Shown one piece after another: positions 1 through 8,430 of a stretch of DNA of 64,000 nucleotides. The notes beneath the pieces were generated by a model. That model was not told the origin of the DNA, made no database searches, and saw only the letters and a program-made list of their open reading frames with translations. Origin of the DNA: SFEB01 sp964612455 (GTDB taxonomy: Bacteria; Bacillota; Clostridia; Christensenellales; CAG-314); assembly GCA_964612455.1 (NCBI GenBank), contig CAZTCB010000004.1:3637-67636 (forward strand). Reading direction: 5' to 3'. The translations under genes were made by a program, and so were the position numbers. Positions within the stretch are counted from its first letter, which is position 1. Every line of letters begins with the position of its first letter.

Positions 1-1
1 G

Positions 2-325
2 CTGAATATAAAAAAAACCGACGGATGCGAGTACCAACGCTACGACTGCGCTTTGGATGAGTTTAAAAAAGAAACCTTGCCGCCGTGTCGTCTTAATATC
101 GTTGAGGGATGTTACTCCTTGCATCAATCGATACGGAATGAATACGACCTCGCCGTATTGGTTAAGGCAAACAGGGCAGTTCAGGTCGGGAGAATACTTG
201 TCAGAGACGGCAAAGACAAGTTAAAGAGATATATCGACGAGTGGATACCGCTCGAGGACGCGTATCTGTCGAGGTTGGACACGACGGGCGTCGATACCGT
301 GGTCATAGATACGTCGTCGTATTGA
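2..325 (+). CDS. Uridine kinase-family P-loop kinase, C-terminal part (5' end outside window)
   Basis: The reading frame is open from the first bases of the window, so this is the 3' end of a longer gene; the TTG at 53 is not a convincing start. The visible 107 residues match the C-terminal third of uridine kinase/phosphoribulokinase-family proteins: an IVEGCYSLH segment (family pattern 'EG-ya-h'), a hydrophobic strand ending YDLAVLV, an R-x2-RI-x-VRD region (lid arginines) and a WIPLED segment close to the end. The P-loop and nucleoside-binding part lie upstream and are not visible, so whether the substrate is uridine or another nucleoside cannot be decided. It ends 68 bases before the next gene, which has its own promoter. 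Confidence 0.75.
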   Translation: MNIKKTDGCEYQRYDCALDEFKKETLPPCRLNIVEGCYSLHQSIRNEYDLAVLVKANRAVQVGRILVRDGKDKLKRYIDEWIPLEDAYLSRLDTTGVDTVVIDTSSY

Positions 326-358
326 CAAAATCAATAACGATAAATATCCCTCAAATAT

Positions 359-387
359 TTTACTTTTAAAAAAAAAAGGATTATAAT
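359..387 (+). promoter_or_regulatory. Sigma-A-type promoter of the BaiN-type flavoprotein gene
   Basis: TTTACT (359-364), a 17-base spacer and TATAAT (382-387). The predicted transcription start, about 7 bases after the -10 box, falls on the ATG at 394, which would make the mRNA leaderless. A weak AGGA at 377-380 lies upstream of the -10 box and would not be in that transcript. Confidence 0.6.
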
Positions 388-393
388 AAAAAA

Positions 394-1545
394 ATGAAGA
401 TAGTAGTAGTCGGAGGCGGCGCGAGCGGACTCGTTTTTGCCAGTATGGCGGCTCAACGAGGTCACGAAGTCGTCTTGCTGGAGTCCAACTCCAGAGTGGG
501 TAAAAAACTGATACTTACGGGTGGCGGCAGGTGCAACCTGTTTAATGCCGAACGAAATCCCGATAAATACAACGAACCGGATTTTGTCCGCAAGGTTTTT
601 AAAGAGTGTACGGAGGACGAGTATCTCGACGTCGTTCGTTCTTTCGGAATATATACAAGCTCTCCCGATGACGAGGGGCGCGTGTATCCCGTGACTTATT
701 CTGCCGCGTCGGTAGTAGACTGTTTGCGTTTTACGGCAGAGAGGGCGGGAGTCAGGACGATATGCAACGCTCATGTCAACGAGATAAAGGTCTTGCCCGA
801 CGGATACGCCGTGAAAGCAGGCAAGCAAGAGTACCTTTGCGACAAGGCGGTTATTGCTGTCGGTAGCCGTTCGCAAGCGACGATAACCGATTTGCCTCGT
901 ATTGCCGGCAGACGTTATATGACCGAAACGGTGCCGTCGCTCTGTCCGTTAAAGGTGTCCAACCCCCTCAAGGGACTTGCGGGCGTACGCGCCAAGTGCG
1001 AGGTCACACTACTGAAAAAAGGCACACGGGTAGCAAGCGAGCGCGGCGAAGTGCAGTTTAGGGACTTTGGGTTGAGCGGTATATGCGTGCTCGACTTGTC
1101 CTCGTACGTTGCGAGAGAACGGGTGAAAGGCTACGACGGACGGTTTGATATCGCGGTTGATTTTTTACCCGATTTTACCGCGTCCGAGCTGAAAGAAATA
1201 CTTGTCGAACGGAAAAAAGCGGGTTATACCGACAGCATGCTTTTCGTCGGCTTGTTGCCGAATAAAGTAGCCGAGACGGTGTTGCGTACCGTTTCGCGCG
1301 ACGACGTAGACCGTTTGGTCGAAATCGTAAAAGAGTTTGTGTTTTCAAACGCCGACGTTACGGACTTTAGTATCAGTCAGGTCACCGCGGGCGGCGTTGC
1401 GTGCGAGTTTGTCGACGACGGGTTTAATTTGCCAGACGGAGTAATCGTGCTGGGAGAGGCGTTGGACGTTGACGGACAATGCGGCGGGTACAATCTTTAT
1501 TTTGCTTTCGTGAGCGCGATAGTCGCCGCAAAAAAACTAAAATGA
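394..1545 (+). CDS. BaiN/HI0933-family FAD-dependent flavoprotein (YhiN-like)
   Basis: Predicted cytosolic flavoprotein of the HI0933/BaiN/YhiN family, 383 residues (family about 400). The N-terminus is an FAD-binding Rossmann motif (MKIVVVGGGASG, residues 1-12) followed by an acidic strand end LLE at 28-30. The family signature LTGGGRCNLFN spans residues 41-51. The C-terminal part carries a second dinucleotide-associated segment with VTAGGVACEFV and the GEALDVDGQCGGYNL signature close to the end. Members are often annotated as NAD(P)/FAD-dependent oxidoreductases or aminoacetone oxidases; the physiological substrate is not known. The next gene, tdh, starts 28 bases downstream, so the two are probably cotranscribed. 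Since threonine dehydrogenase yields an intermediate that can decompose to aminoacetone, a role in that side reaction is conceivable but is inference only. Confidence 0.85.
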   Translation: MKIVVVGGGASGLVFASMAAQRGHEVVLLESNSRVGKKLILTGGGRCNLFNAERNPDKYNEPDFVRKVFKECTEDEYLDVVRSFGIYTSSPDDEGRVYPVTYSAASVVDCLRFTAERAGVRTICNAHVNEIKVLPDGYAVKAGKQEYLCDKAVIAVGSRSQATITDLPRIAGRRYMTETVPSLCPLKVSNPLKGLAGVRAKCEVTLLKKGTRVASERGEVQFRDFGLSGICVLDLSSYVARERVKGYDGRFDIAVDFLPDFTASELKEILVERKKAGYTDSMLFVGLLPNKVAETVLRTVSRDDVDRLVEIVKEFVFSNADVTDFSISQVTAGGVACEFVDDGFNLPDGVIVLGEALDVDGQCGGYNLYFAFVSAIVAAKKLK

Positions 1546-1573
1546 AAAAAACTTTGAAAAAGAGGTACATACT

Positions 1574-2614
1574 ATGAAAATGGATGCAATTATCAAACCG
1601 GCAGCACAACCCGGTCTTGAACTTGTTCGCAAAGAAGTCCCCGTCATTCACGACGGCGAAGCTTTGGTCAAAGTACACTACTCTGCAATCTGCGGAACCG
1701 ACGTACATATCTACGATTGGAACCAGTGGGCGCAGGACACGATTAAACCGCCGATGACCATAGGTCACGAGTTTGTCGGCGAAATAGTCGAAATCAAAGG
1801 CAATACTTCGGCTTTTAAGGTGGGCGACATAGTGTCCGCCGAAGGTCACGTGGTTTGCGGTAAATGCCGCAACTGTCGTGCCGGTCGCAGACACCTTTGC
1901 CCCAATACCAAAGGCATAGGCGTCAATCGCGACGGTATTTTTGCCGAGTACGCAAGCATCCCTGTAAACAATCTGTGGTTGACGGACAGTGCTATTCCCG
2001 AAAAAATGTACGCCATATTCGATCCGTACGGCAATGCGACGCACACGGCGTTGAAGTTTCCCATGATAGGTGAGGACGTGCTCATTACAGGCGCAGGTCC
2101 CATCGGTATCATGGCGGCTGCCATTTGCCGTCACGTGGGAGCGAAAAATATCGTTTTGACCGATATATCCGACGCCAGACTCGAGTTGGCGAAAAAAGTT
2201 TGCCCCTCCGTCGTGACCGTAAATACGCTCAACAAACGCATTAAAGACGTGCAAAAAGAAATAGGAATGGCAGAGGGCTTTGACGTCGGTCTCGAAATGA
2301 GCGGCAGCGGCATTGCCTTTAACGAAATGCTCGAGAACATGATAATGGGCGGCAAGATAGCCATGCTCGGTTTGCAAAGCTCGGACACCAAGATAAATTG
2401 GAACAACATGATATTCAACATGATTACTTTGCAGGGCATTTACGGCAGAGAAGTGTTTGAAACATGGCACAAGATGACCGCGATGCTCAAGAGCGGTCTC
2501 GATATTTCGGCTATCATTACCGGTGAGTACGATTATCACGACTTTGAAAAAGGTTTCGCCGATATGAAGAGCGGCAGAAGCGGAAAAATCATTCTCGATT
2601 GGGCAAAGCACTAA
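1574..2614 (+). CDS. tdh: L-threonine 3-dehydrogenase
   Basis: Zinc-dependent medium-chain dehydrogenase that oxidises L-threonine to 2-amino-3-ketobutyrate with NAD+. The catalytic zinc ligands are visible as C40 (in ICGTDVHIYDWN), H65 and E66 (GHEF), and the structural zinc lobe as C95, C98, C101 and C109 (CGKCRNCRAGRRHLC). The NAD-binding GAGPIG motif is at 173-178. Length, 346 residues, is typical of bacterial Tdh (about 341). The ICGTDVHIY-WN-WA pattern distinguishes threonine dehydrogenase from other MDR alcohol dehydrogenases. It is followed by kbl, the partner that cleaves the product to glycine and acetyl-CoA, which strongly supports the assignment. A short hairpin lies in the 124-base gap between them. 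Confidence 0.95.
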   Translation: MKMDAIIKPAAQPGLELVRKEVPVIHDGEALVKVHYSAICGTDVHIYDWNQWAQDTIKPPMTIGHEFVGEIVEIKGNTSAFKVGDIVSAEGHVVCGKCRNCRAGRRHLCPNTKGIGVNRDGIFAEYASIPVNNLWLTDSAIPEKMYAIFDPYGNATHTALKFPMIGEDVLITGAGPIGIMAAAICRHVGAKNIVLTDISDARLELAKKVCPSVVTVNTLNKRIKDVQKEIGMAEGFDVGLEMSGSGIAFNEMLENMIMGGKIAMLGLQSSDTKINWNNMIFNMITLQGIYGREVFETWHKMTAMLKSGLDISAIITGEYDYHDFEKGFADMKSGRSGKIILDWAKH

Positions 2615-2677
2615 GTTTTTTTTAAGACATAGGGCTGTATGACGGCTAAATCGGGCGAAGTGACCAATCGACGTATA

Positions 2678-2700
2678 CCAAAGGCAATTTTGCCTTTTGG
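2678..2700 (+). other. Intercistronic hairpin between tdh and kbl
   Basis: CCAAAGGCAA, a two-base loop and TTGCCTTTTGG form an almost perfect 10-bp stem. No U-run follows, so it is not a canonical intrinsic terminator. It could be an mRNA stability or processing element, or an inefficient pause site between two cotranscribed genes. Confidence 0.4.
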
Positions 2701-2738
2701 ACTGTAAACTAAATAAAATAAAAACGGAGGAGTATCAA

Positions 2739-3923
2739 ATGCTTGACAAAAAATATTATCAGGGTATTTTAGACGACATTAAAAACGCGGGTTTGTGGAA
2801 AGAAGAACGTATAATCACGACACCGCAAAGCGCTTGTATCGACACGACCAAAGCCGACGGCGTGCTCAACTTTTGCGCAAACAACTATCTGGGACTTGCC
2901 AACAATCAGGAGCTTATCGATGCCGCCAAGGCAAGTTACGACAAGTACGGCTACGGTATGAGCAGCGTTCGCTTTATTTGCGGTACGCAAACCATACACA
3001 AAGAGCTTGAAAACGCAATCAGCAAGTTTTTGTCGACAGAGGACACCATTCTTTACAGCAGTTGTTTCGACGCCAACGGCGGTTTGTTTGAAACCATTAC
3101 TACGGCTGACGACGCTATTATTTCCGACGCGCTCAATCACGCAAGTATTATAGACGGCGTTCGTTTATCCAAAGCTCATCGTTATCGCTATGCCAACAAC
3201 GATATGGATGACCTCGAAAAACAACTTAAACAGGCGGTAGCCGACGGTTGCAAGCAAAAGGTCATAGTGACCGACGGCGTGTTCAGCATGGACGGCATTA
3301 TTGCCAACCTCAAGGGCGTGTGCGACCTCGCCGAAAAATATGGAGCGATGGTCGTCGTCGACGACAGTCACGCTACGGGTTTTGTAGGCGCAACCGGCAG
3401 AGGTACCGCAGAGTACTGCGGGGTAGTGGGCAGAGTGGATATTATCACCGGTACTTTCGGCAAAGCTTTGGGCGGAGCGAGCGGCGGCTTTACGAGCGGT
3501 CGCAGAGAAATAATAGATTTGTTGCGTCAGCGCAGTCGTCCCTACTTGTTCTCCAATACCGTTGCTCCCGCTATTTGCGCGACGACTCTTAAGGTGCTTG
3601 AAATGTTGACGAGAGATACGTCTTTGCGCGACAAGGTTATGGAAAACGCACGGTATTTCCGCGCCGAGATGGAAAAGAACAACTTTAATCTCATCGGTAA
3701 AGATCACGCGATTATCCCCGTTATGTTGTACGACGCCGTCGTCAGCCAAAAGGTTGCCGATTTAATGCTCAAAAAAGGCATTTACGTGACGGGATTCTTC
3801 TATCCGGTAGTGCCTAAAGACAAAGCGCGTATACGTACTCAGATGTCTGCGGCGCACAGCAAGGCGGATATCGACAAGTGCGTCAAAGCTTTCGTCGAAT
3901 GCAGAGAAGAGATAGGTTTTTAA
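2739..3923 (+). CDS. kbl: Glycine C-acetyltransferase (2-amino-3-ketobutyrate CoA ligase)
   Basis: PLP-dependent alpha-oxoamine synthase that splits 2-amino-3-ketobutyrate with CoA into glycine and acetyl-CoA, completing threonine degradation begun by the preceding tdh. I place the start at the ATG at 2739 because CGGAGGAG lies about 8 bases upstream; the open frame extends upstream to 2697 without a site. The 394-residue product matches the family (about 395). Visible features are the N-terminal LNFCANNYLGLANN segment (43-56), H134 in NHASIIDG, which stacks on PLP, VDDSHATG (207-214) and the Schiff-base lysine K242 in TFGKALGG. A strong terminator follows the stop codon. Confidence 0.95.
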   Translation: MLDKKYYQGILDDIKNAGLWKEERIITTPQSACIDTTKADGVLNFCANNYLGLANNQELIDAAKASYDKYGYGMSSVRFICGTQTIHKELENAISKFLSTEDTILYSSCFDANGGLFETITTADDAIISDALNHASIIDGVRLSKAHRYRYANNDMDDLEKQLKQAVADGCKQKVIVTDGVFSMDGIIANLKGVCDLAEKYGAMVVVDDSHATGFVGATGRGTAEYCGVVGRVDIITGTFGKALGGASGGFTSGRREIIDLLRQRSRPYLFSNTVAPAICATTLKVLEMLTRDTSLRDKVMENARYFRAEMEKNNFNLIGKDHAIIPVMLYDAVVSQKVADLMLKKGIYVTGFFYPVVPKDKARIRTQMSAAHSKADIDKCVKAFVECREEIGF

Positions 3924-3969
3924 GCAAATACGATAAATCCGAGCGATTCGCCGAGTCGTTTCGATAAAA

Positions 3970-4002
3970 AAACGAGCAGTTTTAAACTGCTCGTTTTTTT
4001 TA
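3970..4002. terminator. Bidirectional intrinsic terminator between convergent kbl and the 4013-4339 gene
   Basis: AACGAGCAG / CTGCTCGTT stem (3971-3979 with 3987-3995), flanked by an A-run on the left and seven or more T residues on the right. It works in both directions and separates kbl (+) from the convergent minus-strand pair. Confidence 0.9.
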
Positions 4003-4012
4003 TGGTTTGATT

Positions 4013-4339
4013 TTAGCCGATGAGGCTGAGTATCTGACTCCATACGTCAGGTAATAAACTCGGCACTACCGCAAGCGCAATAAGTATCAGTACTACCAAA
4101 GTGGTTAAAAAACCGTGGTTTGTGCCAAATTCCAACGCCGTCAATGCGGCGAGACCTATTGCGGCGTATATCAGGACGTAATGAGCGATTTTTGCTATGG
4201 TCACCAACGTTTCGCCGTCGCCAAACCAACCCAAGCCGACGCAGTTTTGAAACATCATTGCCGCCAAAACCGCTATGGCAAATACTTTTGCTAAAAAGTC
4301 GAATAATTTTGATAAACCGGTTTTTTCTTTTTTACTCAT
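4013..4339 (-). CDS. Small integral membrane protein, unknown function
   Basis: I do not recognise this 108-residue protein. A basic, soluble N-terminus (MSKKEKTGLSKLF) is followed by three predicted hydrophobic segments at about residues 14-34, 47-69 and 77-98. The pattern suggests a small polytopic inner-membrane protein with a cytoplasmic N-terminus. The start is supported by AAAGGAG eight bases before the ATG. It lies 49 bases downstream of the repeat-containing membrane protein on the same strand, with no terminator seen between, so the two are probably cotranscribed and may act together at the membrane. No enzymatic motif is visible. Confidence 0.7.
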   Translation of the reverse strand: MSKKEKTGLSKLFDFLAKVFAIAVLAAMMFQNCVGLGWFGDGETLVTIAKIAHYVLIYAAIGLAALTALEFGTNHGFLTTLVVLILIALAVVPSLLPDVWSQILSLIG

Positions 4340-4388
4340 GATATGCTCCTTTTATTTTTTCTTTTTGTATTTATTCGTTTAATTTGGT

Positions 4389-6326
4389 CTAAGCGGGGAT
4401 TTTATCGAGTATCGCGTCGATAAACTCTTCAAACGTCATATTTTTCCACGCGTCGCCAAACAAGGTGTTTAATTTCGTTTTGTTTGCCTCGTCAAGATTA
4501 AGCAATCCCGCGTTCATCAACTGCGAAAGGGTTGCCGTGTTTACTGCGGTGCTCAGCGCATCGGGGAGGTCGACTATCTTTGTGTCGGCGTCGATAAGGG
4601 AGAGTGCGCCCGTAGTCGTGTCCGCGTCGATGACTTCCGTATATGCAAGTTGTTTGATGTTGCTTACTATTTCGTCAATATCTATGTTGCCGAGAGTCGT
4701 GTTGCAGATTACGTCGTTGACGCCGGTCACCGTGGTGGTGTAAGTATCGTCGGTATACCATACCACTTCGTAGCAATCAGCCGTGTGCGTTGCGAGGGTG
4801 TGGGAGTGATCGGTGCAGTCGGCTTGCGCAACGTACCACTTGCCGTTGACTTTTTTCAATACGGTGCTGCCGCTGATTACGACTTGGTCGGCAACTATCG
4901 TGTCGTAAGTGTTCCCCAGCGTCGATTCGTGACGAGTATAGCCTTGCAGCTCACCGATATAAACGTAGTTCAATTCGTCGCCGAGAGTCAGGACGTATTT
5001 ATCCGCGATAACTTTCATTATTTCGGGGTCAGAATCTTTTATCGTAATGATTTCTTTGATTTTTACGCCGTTAAGGATTTCGTCAATGCTCAAACCGTTG
5101 CGCATTTCACTCATCTTTTTGTTGTAAATGTTATTAAATACGACGTTTTCGATGTTTTTACCGCTACCGTCAATCCAGACGCCGTTGTTTTCGTCAAGAG
5201 TGTAGTTCAGCAAATCGCCTACGTACAGAGCGTCGATTTTATCGTTGACGTTGAGCGTTCCGCTCGTCAGCTCCGAAATACGCATATCCGCAAAAACCGA
5301 CGTCAGTTTAGATACTTCGTTGCCGAAAGAGTCTCTCCATATTCCGTCTGTACCTTTGGAGTATTTCATTATTTCGCCCACGGTGAGGTCGGACAACTCG
5401 TCTTCGACGTTAAAGTTGCCGCCGAGCAGCTTTGAAACGTCGACGTCGGCTATCGTTTTGCTTATCGCGTCAATCAATTCCGTGCCGTTTTTGTCCTGCC
5501 ATACGTTGCCGTTTTTGGTATAACCAATCAACTCGCCTACTTTAAGGTCGCCGATGGCATCCTCTATTTTAAAGTTGCCGCCGAGTAAATCGGTGATTTT
5601 CGTTTTTGCCACTGCGGCGGTAGTTGCGTCGAGAGCCGCGCCGTCTGCGGACAGCCAGTTGCCGTCGACGTCTTGTTGGTATCCCATGAGCTCGCCGAGA
5701 GAGTTGTCGGTAAATAAAACGTTTGCGACGTTGCCGTCGGCTTTTTTCAGTTCGGCGTACAACAACCCGAGATCCCTGTCTGCAATAATCTTTTCGATAC
5801 TGCCGGAGTTTTCGGAGATATCCGTCAACTTGCGCAGAGTAACGCCGTTGAGCAATACCTGAACGTTTCCGTCTATGAGGTCGCCTACCGAAACGCGGTT
5901 TGTTCTCCAGACGTCAATCACCGCCTGAGGAATTTTTACGCTTTCGCCGAGCGAACCGCTCAACAAATCGGCGAGTGCGACGTCGCTCAATGCTTCGCTC
6001 GGATTTGAGAATATACTTTCGATATCGGTATTTCTCAGAGACTCGTACTCGTCACCGCTCAAACCTATCTGTCCCAAAACGTCTATGCCGTACGTACTTT
6101 GTATTTGGGCAAAGGTCAGATTGTCCGAAGAGGTCAGTTTGATTCCTTCGGTGATGATGTCGCCGAAAGACATTTTGTCAAAACGTTTGCCGTCGTCGTT
6201 TACCCATTGGTCGTTTTCAATGCCTACGGTGGAGGGCGTTACGATAAATACTGCCGCCACTATGCCTCCTATGAGTATAACCCACCCCACGATGATGCCA
6301 AGCAAAAATGCTAAAAAACGTTTCAT
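4389..6326 (-). CDS. Membrane-anchored extracellular protein with 53-residue tandem repeats, unknown function
   Basis: Not a family I recognise. The start is placed at the ATG at 6326, preceded by AAAGGAG with good spacing, rather than at the upstream end of the open frame. This gives 645 residues. Residues 5-29 form one hydrophobic segment, best read as an uncleaved signal anchor, with the rest outside the cell. Residues 211 to about 412 contain four consecutive repeats with an exact 53-residue period for the first three: G-E-L/I-x2-Y, about 6 residues, G-x-W-x-D/S-x2-G, then GGNF-x-V/I-ED and a VGE start of the next unit. Shorter related pieces (VGDLIDGN, VYIGELQGY) occur before and after. 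The composition is acidic and rich in Asp, Asn, Leu and Ile. A scaffold or adhesive envelope role is possible but inferred. Confidence 0.75.
   Translation of the reverse strand: MKRFLAFLLGIIVGWVILIGGIVAAVFIVTPSTVGIENDQWVNDDGKRFDKMSFGDIITEGIKLTSSDNLTFAQIQSTYGIDVLGQIGLSGDEYESLRNTDIESIFSNPSEALSDVALADLLSGSLGESVKIPQAVIDVWRTNRVSVGDLIDGNVQVLLNGVTLRKLTDISENSGSIEKIIADRDLGLLYAELKKADGNVANVLFTDNSLGELMGYQQDVDGNWLSADGAALDATTAAVAKTKITDLLGGNFKIEDAIGDLKVGELIGYTKNGNVWQDKNGTELIDAISKTIADVDVSKLLGGNFNVEDELSDLTVGEIMKYSKGTDGIWRDSFGNEVSKLTSVFADMRISELTSGTLNVNDKIDALYVGDLLNYTLDENNGVWIDGSGKNIENVVFNNIYNKKMSEMRNGLSIDEILNGVKIKEIITIKDSDPEIMKVIADKYVLTLGDELNYVYIGELQGYTRHESTLGNTYDTIVADQVVISGSTVLKKVNGKWYVAQADCTDHSHTLATHTADCYEVVWYTDDTYTTTVTGVNDVICNTTLGNIDIDEIVSNIKQLAYTEVIDADTTTGALSLIDADTKIVDLPDALSTAVNTATLSQLMNAGLLNLDEANKTKLNTLFGDAWKNMTFEEFIDAILDKIPA
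5091..5696 (-). repeat. Four tandem 53-codon coding repeats
   Basis: Within the 4389-6326 gene, residues 211-263, 264-316 and 317-369 are each exactly 53 residues, and a fourth, shorter unit runs to about 412. Shared anchors are GEL/GEI-x2-Y at the start, a Trp at position 13-14, GGNF or SGTL near position 39-42 and V-x-D near 44-46. At DNA level the copies have diverged strongly, which points to old duplication with selection on the protein. Confidence 0.75.
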
Positions 6327-6404
6327 TTGCTGCTCCTTTGCGGTAATGTCCGCGAAATCGCCGAGTCGGACAGTGCCGTCGGCTTTATTTGGTAGTTTCT
6401 TTTT

Positions 6405-6433
6405 ATTATAATACATGTAAACCCAAAAATCAA
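6405..6433 (-). promoter_or_regulatory. Sigma-A-type promoter for the minus-strand repeat-protein operon
   Basis: On the minus strand TTGATT (6433-6428), a 17-base spacer and TATAAT (6410-6405). The predicted start near 6398 leaves a leader of about 70 bases before the ATG at 6326. Confidence 0.75.
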
Positions 6434-6592
6434 CTCAAAAACAGGTTAAAAAACCGCAAAAAATAAAAATTCGGGTTTTTAACGCTTTCGCCGATATTTT
6501 ACGTTGGGCGATAGAAACCTGTTTCGCTTTATTTCGTCAATCGTATTAAAAAAGTTAACCTTAAAATTACTGATTTTTTTGTTTCAAAGCCA

Positions 6593-6621
6593 TTGCATTG
6601 ACCGAAAAAATCGGTTATAAT
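6593..6621 (+). promoter_or_regulatory. Sigma-A-type promoter of lepA
   Basis: TTGCAT (6593-6598), a 17-base spacer and TATAAT (6616-6621). The expected transcription start coincides with the ATG at 6628, leaving no leader. The alternative -35 match TTGACC at 6598 is only 12 bases from the -10 box and is too close. Confidence 0.75.
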
Positions 6622-6627
6622 ACAATT

Positions 6628-8430
6628 ATGAATAAAATGGACAAGATTAGAAATTTTTGCATTATAGCGCATATAGACCACGGCAAAAGCACTTTGGCGG
6701 ATCGCCTTATCGAGCTTACGGGGAGAGTTAACAAACGCGATATGGAGGAGCAATTGCTCGACTCTATGGATCTCGAGCGCGAGAGAGGTATCACGATAAA
6801 ACTTGCCCCCGTCAACATCGATTACGAGTACGAAGGCGAAACGTACCAACTCAATCTCATAGATACACCGGGACACGTTGACTTTACCTACGAGGTATCA
6901 CGCAGTCTCGCCGCATGCGAAGGCGCCCTCCTTGTGGTGGACGCGACGCAAGGCGTTGAGGCGCAGACGGTTGCCAATTGCTATCTCGCATTGGACAACG
7001 ACCTCGCCATACTGCCCGTTATCAATAAAATCGACCTTGCCTCCGCGCGTGTCGACGAGGCAATCGAGGAGATAGAAGAACTCGGTTTGCCTGCCGCAGA
7101 CGCGCCGCGTGTGTCTGCTAAAGAGGGGCTCAATATAGAAGACGTACTGGTTGACGTAATAAAAAACGTTCCCGCACCGCAGGGAGATCCCGACGCACCG
7201 CTAAAGGCACTTATTTTTGACTGCGTTTACGACAACTACAAGGGCGTCTTGCTTTTCGTCCGCATTTTTGACGGACGCGTCGGAGTGGGGACTAAATTGA
7301 AAATGTTTCGTTCCGGCGGAAAAATTTACGACGTCACCGAAGTCGGTATTTTTACTCCCGCAATGCTTGCCACCGATTCGCTCGAGGCGGGCGACGTCGG
7401 ATACGTCGCTGCGAGTATAAAGACGGTTTCGGATGCACACGTCGGCGATACTTTGACCGACGCCTCAAATCCCGCGCAATCTCCGCTTAACGGCTACAAA
7501 GAAGTCCAATCTATGGTCTTTTGCGGTATCTTTCCCGCAGACGGCAGTAAATACGACGACCTTAAGGAGGCTTTGGAAAAATTAAAACTCAACGATGCGT
7601 CTTTAAGGTACGAGCCGGATACGTCGCTGGCACTCGGTTTTGGTTTTCGGTGCGGTTTTCTCGGGTTGTTGCACATGGACGTCATTCAGCAGCGCCTCGA
7701 GAGAGAGTTTGATTTGGATCTCGTGACTACGGCACCGAGCGTCAGTTATCATGTTTTTACTACCGACGGACAAATGCAGGAAATAGACAACCCGTCAAAA
7801 CTCCCGCCCGTGACCACCATAGAACATATGGAAGAGCCGATAGTTACTGCCTATATTTACTCGCCGCCCGATTACGTCGGCGGGATAATGGATCTTTGTC
7901 AGGATAAACGCGGCGTTTTTATCGATATGACCTACGTTGATACCAAACGGGTGAGGATTACTTACGAAATTCCTCTCAACGAAATTATTTACGACTTTTT
8001 TGACACGTTAAAGTCGCGCACGCGCGGTTACGCAAGCCTCGACTACGAAGTGAAAGGTTATAAATCTTGCAAACTCGTAAAGCTCGATATGTTGCTCAAC
8101 GGCGAAACCTGCGACGCCTTGTCGGTAATCGTGCCGGAAGAACGCGCCTATGCCCGCGGCAGAAAACTTGCCGAAAAGCTTAAAGACGCTATCCCTCGTC
8201 AGATGTTTGAAATACCCGTTCAGGCGGCGATAGGCGGTAAAATCATTGCCCGCGAGACGGTAAAAGCCATGCGCAAGGACGTCCTCGCAAAGTGCTACGG
8301 CGGCGATATCACCCGTAAAAAGAAGTTGCTCGAGAAACAAAAAGAAGGTAAAAAACGCATGCGGCAGGTAGGCAGCGTCGCCATACCGTCGGAGGCGTTT
8401 ATGTCAATATTAAAAATCGACGATGAATAG
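6628..8430 (+). CDS. lepA: Elongation factor 4 (LepA), ribosomal back-translocase GTPase
   Basis: Translational GTPase that acts on stalled or mis-translocated ribosomes. G1 is AHIDHGKST (14-22), followed by the switch region ERERGITIK, G3 DTPGH and G4 NKID. The LepA-specific C-terminal domain is complete and ends with the basic stretch around TRKKKLLEKQKEGKKRM and a MSILKIDDE tail. I take the ATG at 6628 as start because the open frame further upstream runs into the promoter; the ATG at 6637 is an alternative. No Shine-Dalgarno sequence is present before either. About 600 residues is standard. The 3' end overlaps hemW by 8 bases, the usual Firmicutes arrangement. Confidence 0.96.
   Translation: MNKMDKIRNFCIIAHIDHGKSTLADRLIELTGRVNKRDMEEQLLDSMDLERERGITIKLAPVNIDYEYEGETYQLNLIDTPGHVDFTYEVSRSLAACEGALLVVDATQGVEAQTVANCYLALDNDLAILPVINKIDLASARVDEAIEEIEELGLPAADAPRVSAKEGLNIEDVLVDVIKNVPAPQGDPDAPLKALIFDCVYDNYKGVLLFVRIFDGRVGVGTKLKMFRSGGKIYDVTEVGIFTPAMLATDSLEAGDVGYVAASIKTVSDAHVGDTLTDASNPAQSPLNGYKEVQSMVFCGIFPADGSKYDDLKEALEKLKLNDASLRYEPDTSLALGFGFRCGFLGLLHMDVIQQRLEREFDLDLVTTAPSVSYHVFTTDGQMQEIDNPSKLPPVTTIEHMEEPIVTAYIYSPPDYVGGIMDLCQDKRGVFIDMTYVDTKRVRITYEIPLNEIIYDFFDTLKSRTRGYASLDYEVKGYKSCKLVKLDMLLNGETCDALSVIVPEERAYARGRKLAEKLKDAIPRQMFEIPVQAAIGGKIIARETVKAMRKDVLAKCYGGDITRKKKLLEKQKEGKKRMRQVGSVAIPSEAFMSILKIDDE

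Noticed and set aside
331..876. Minus-strand frame of 181 codons
   Set aside because: It lies antisense to the BaiN-type flavoprotein gene, has no ribosome-binding site and no recognisable motif.
1424..2611. Minus-strand frame of 395 codons
   Set aside because: Antisense across tdh, which has complete motifs. The long frame reflects biased codon use in tdh.
2646..2714. A 22-codon frame between tdh and kbl
   Set aside because: No good ribosome-binding site, it contains the intercistronic hairpin, and it has no recognisable similarity.
4650..5435. Plus-strand frame of 261 codons
   Set aside because: Antisense to the repeat protein, which has a promoter, ribosome-binding site and signal anchor. 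The repeats keep antisense frames open.
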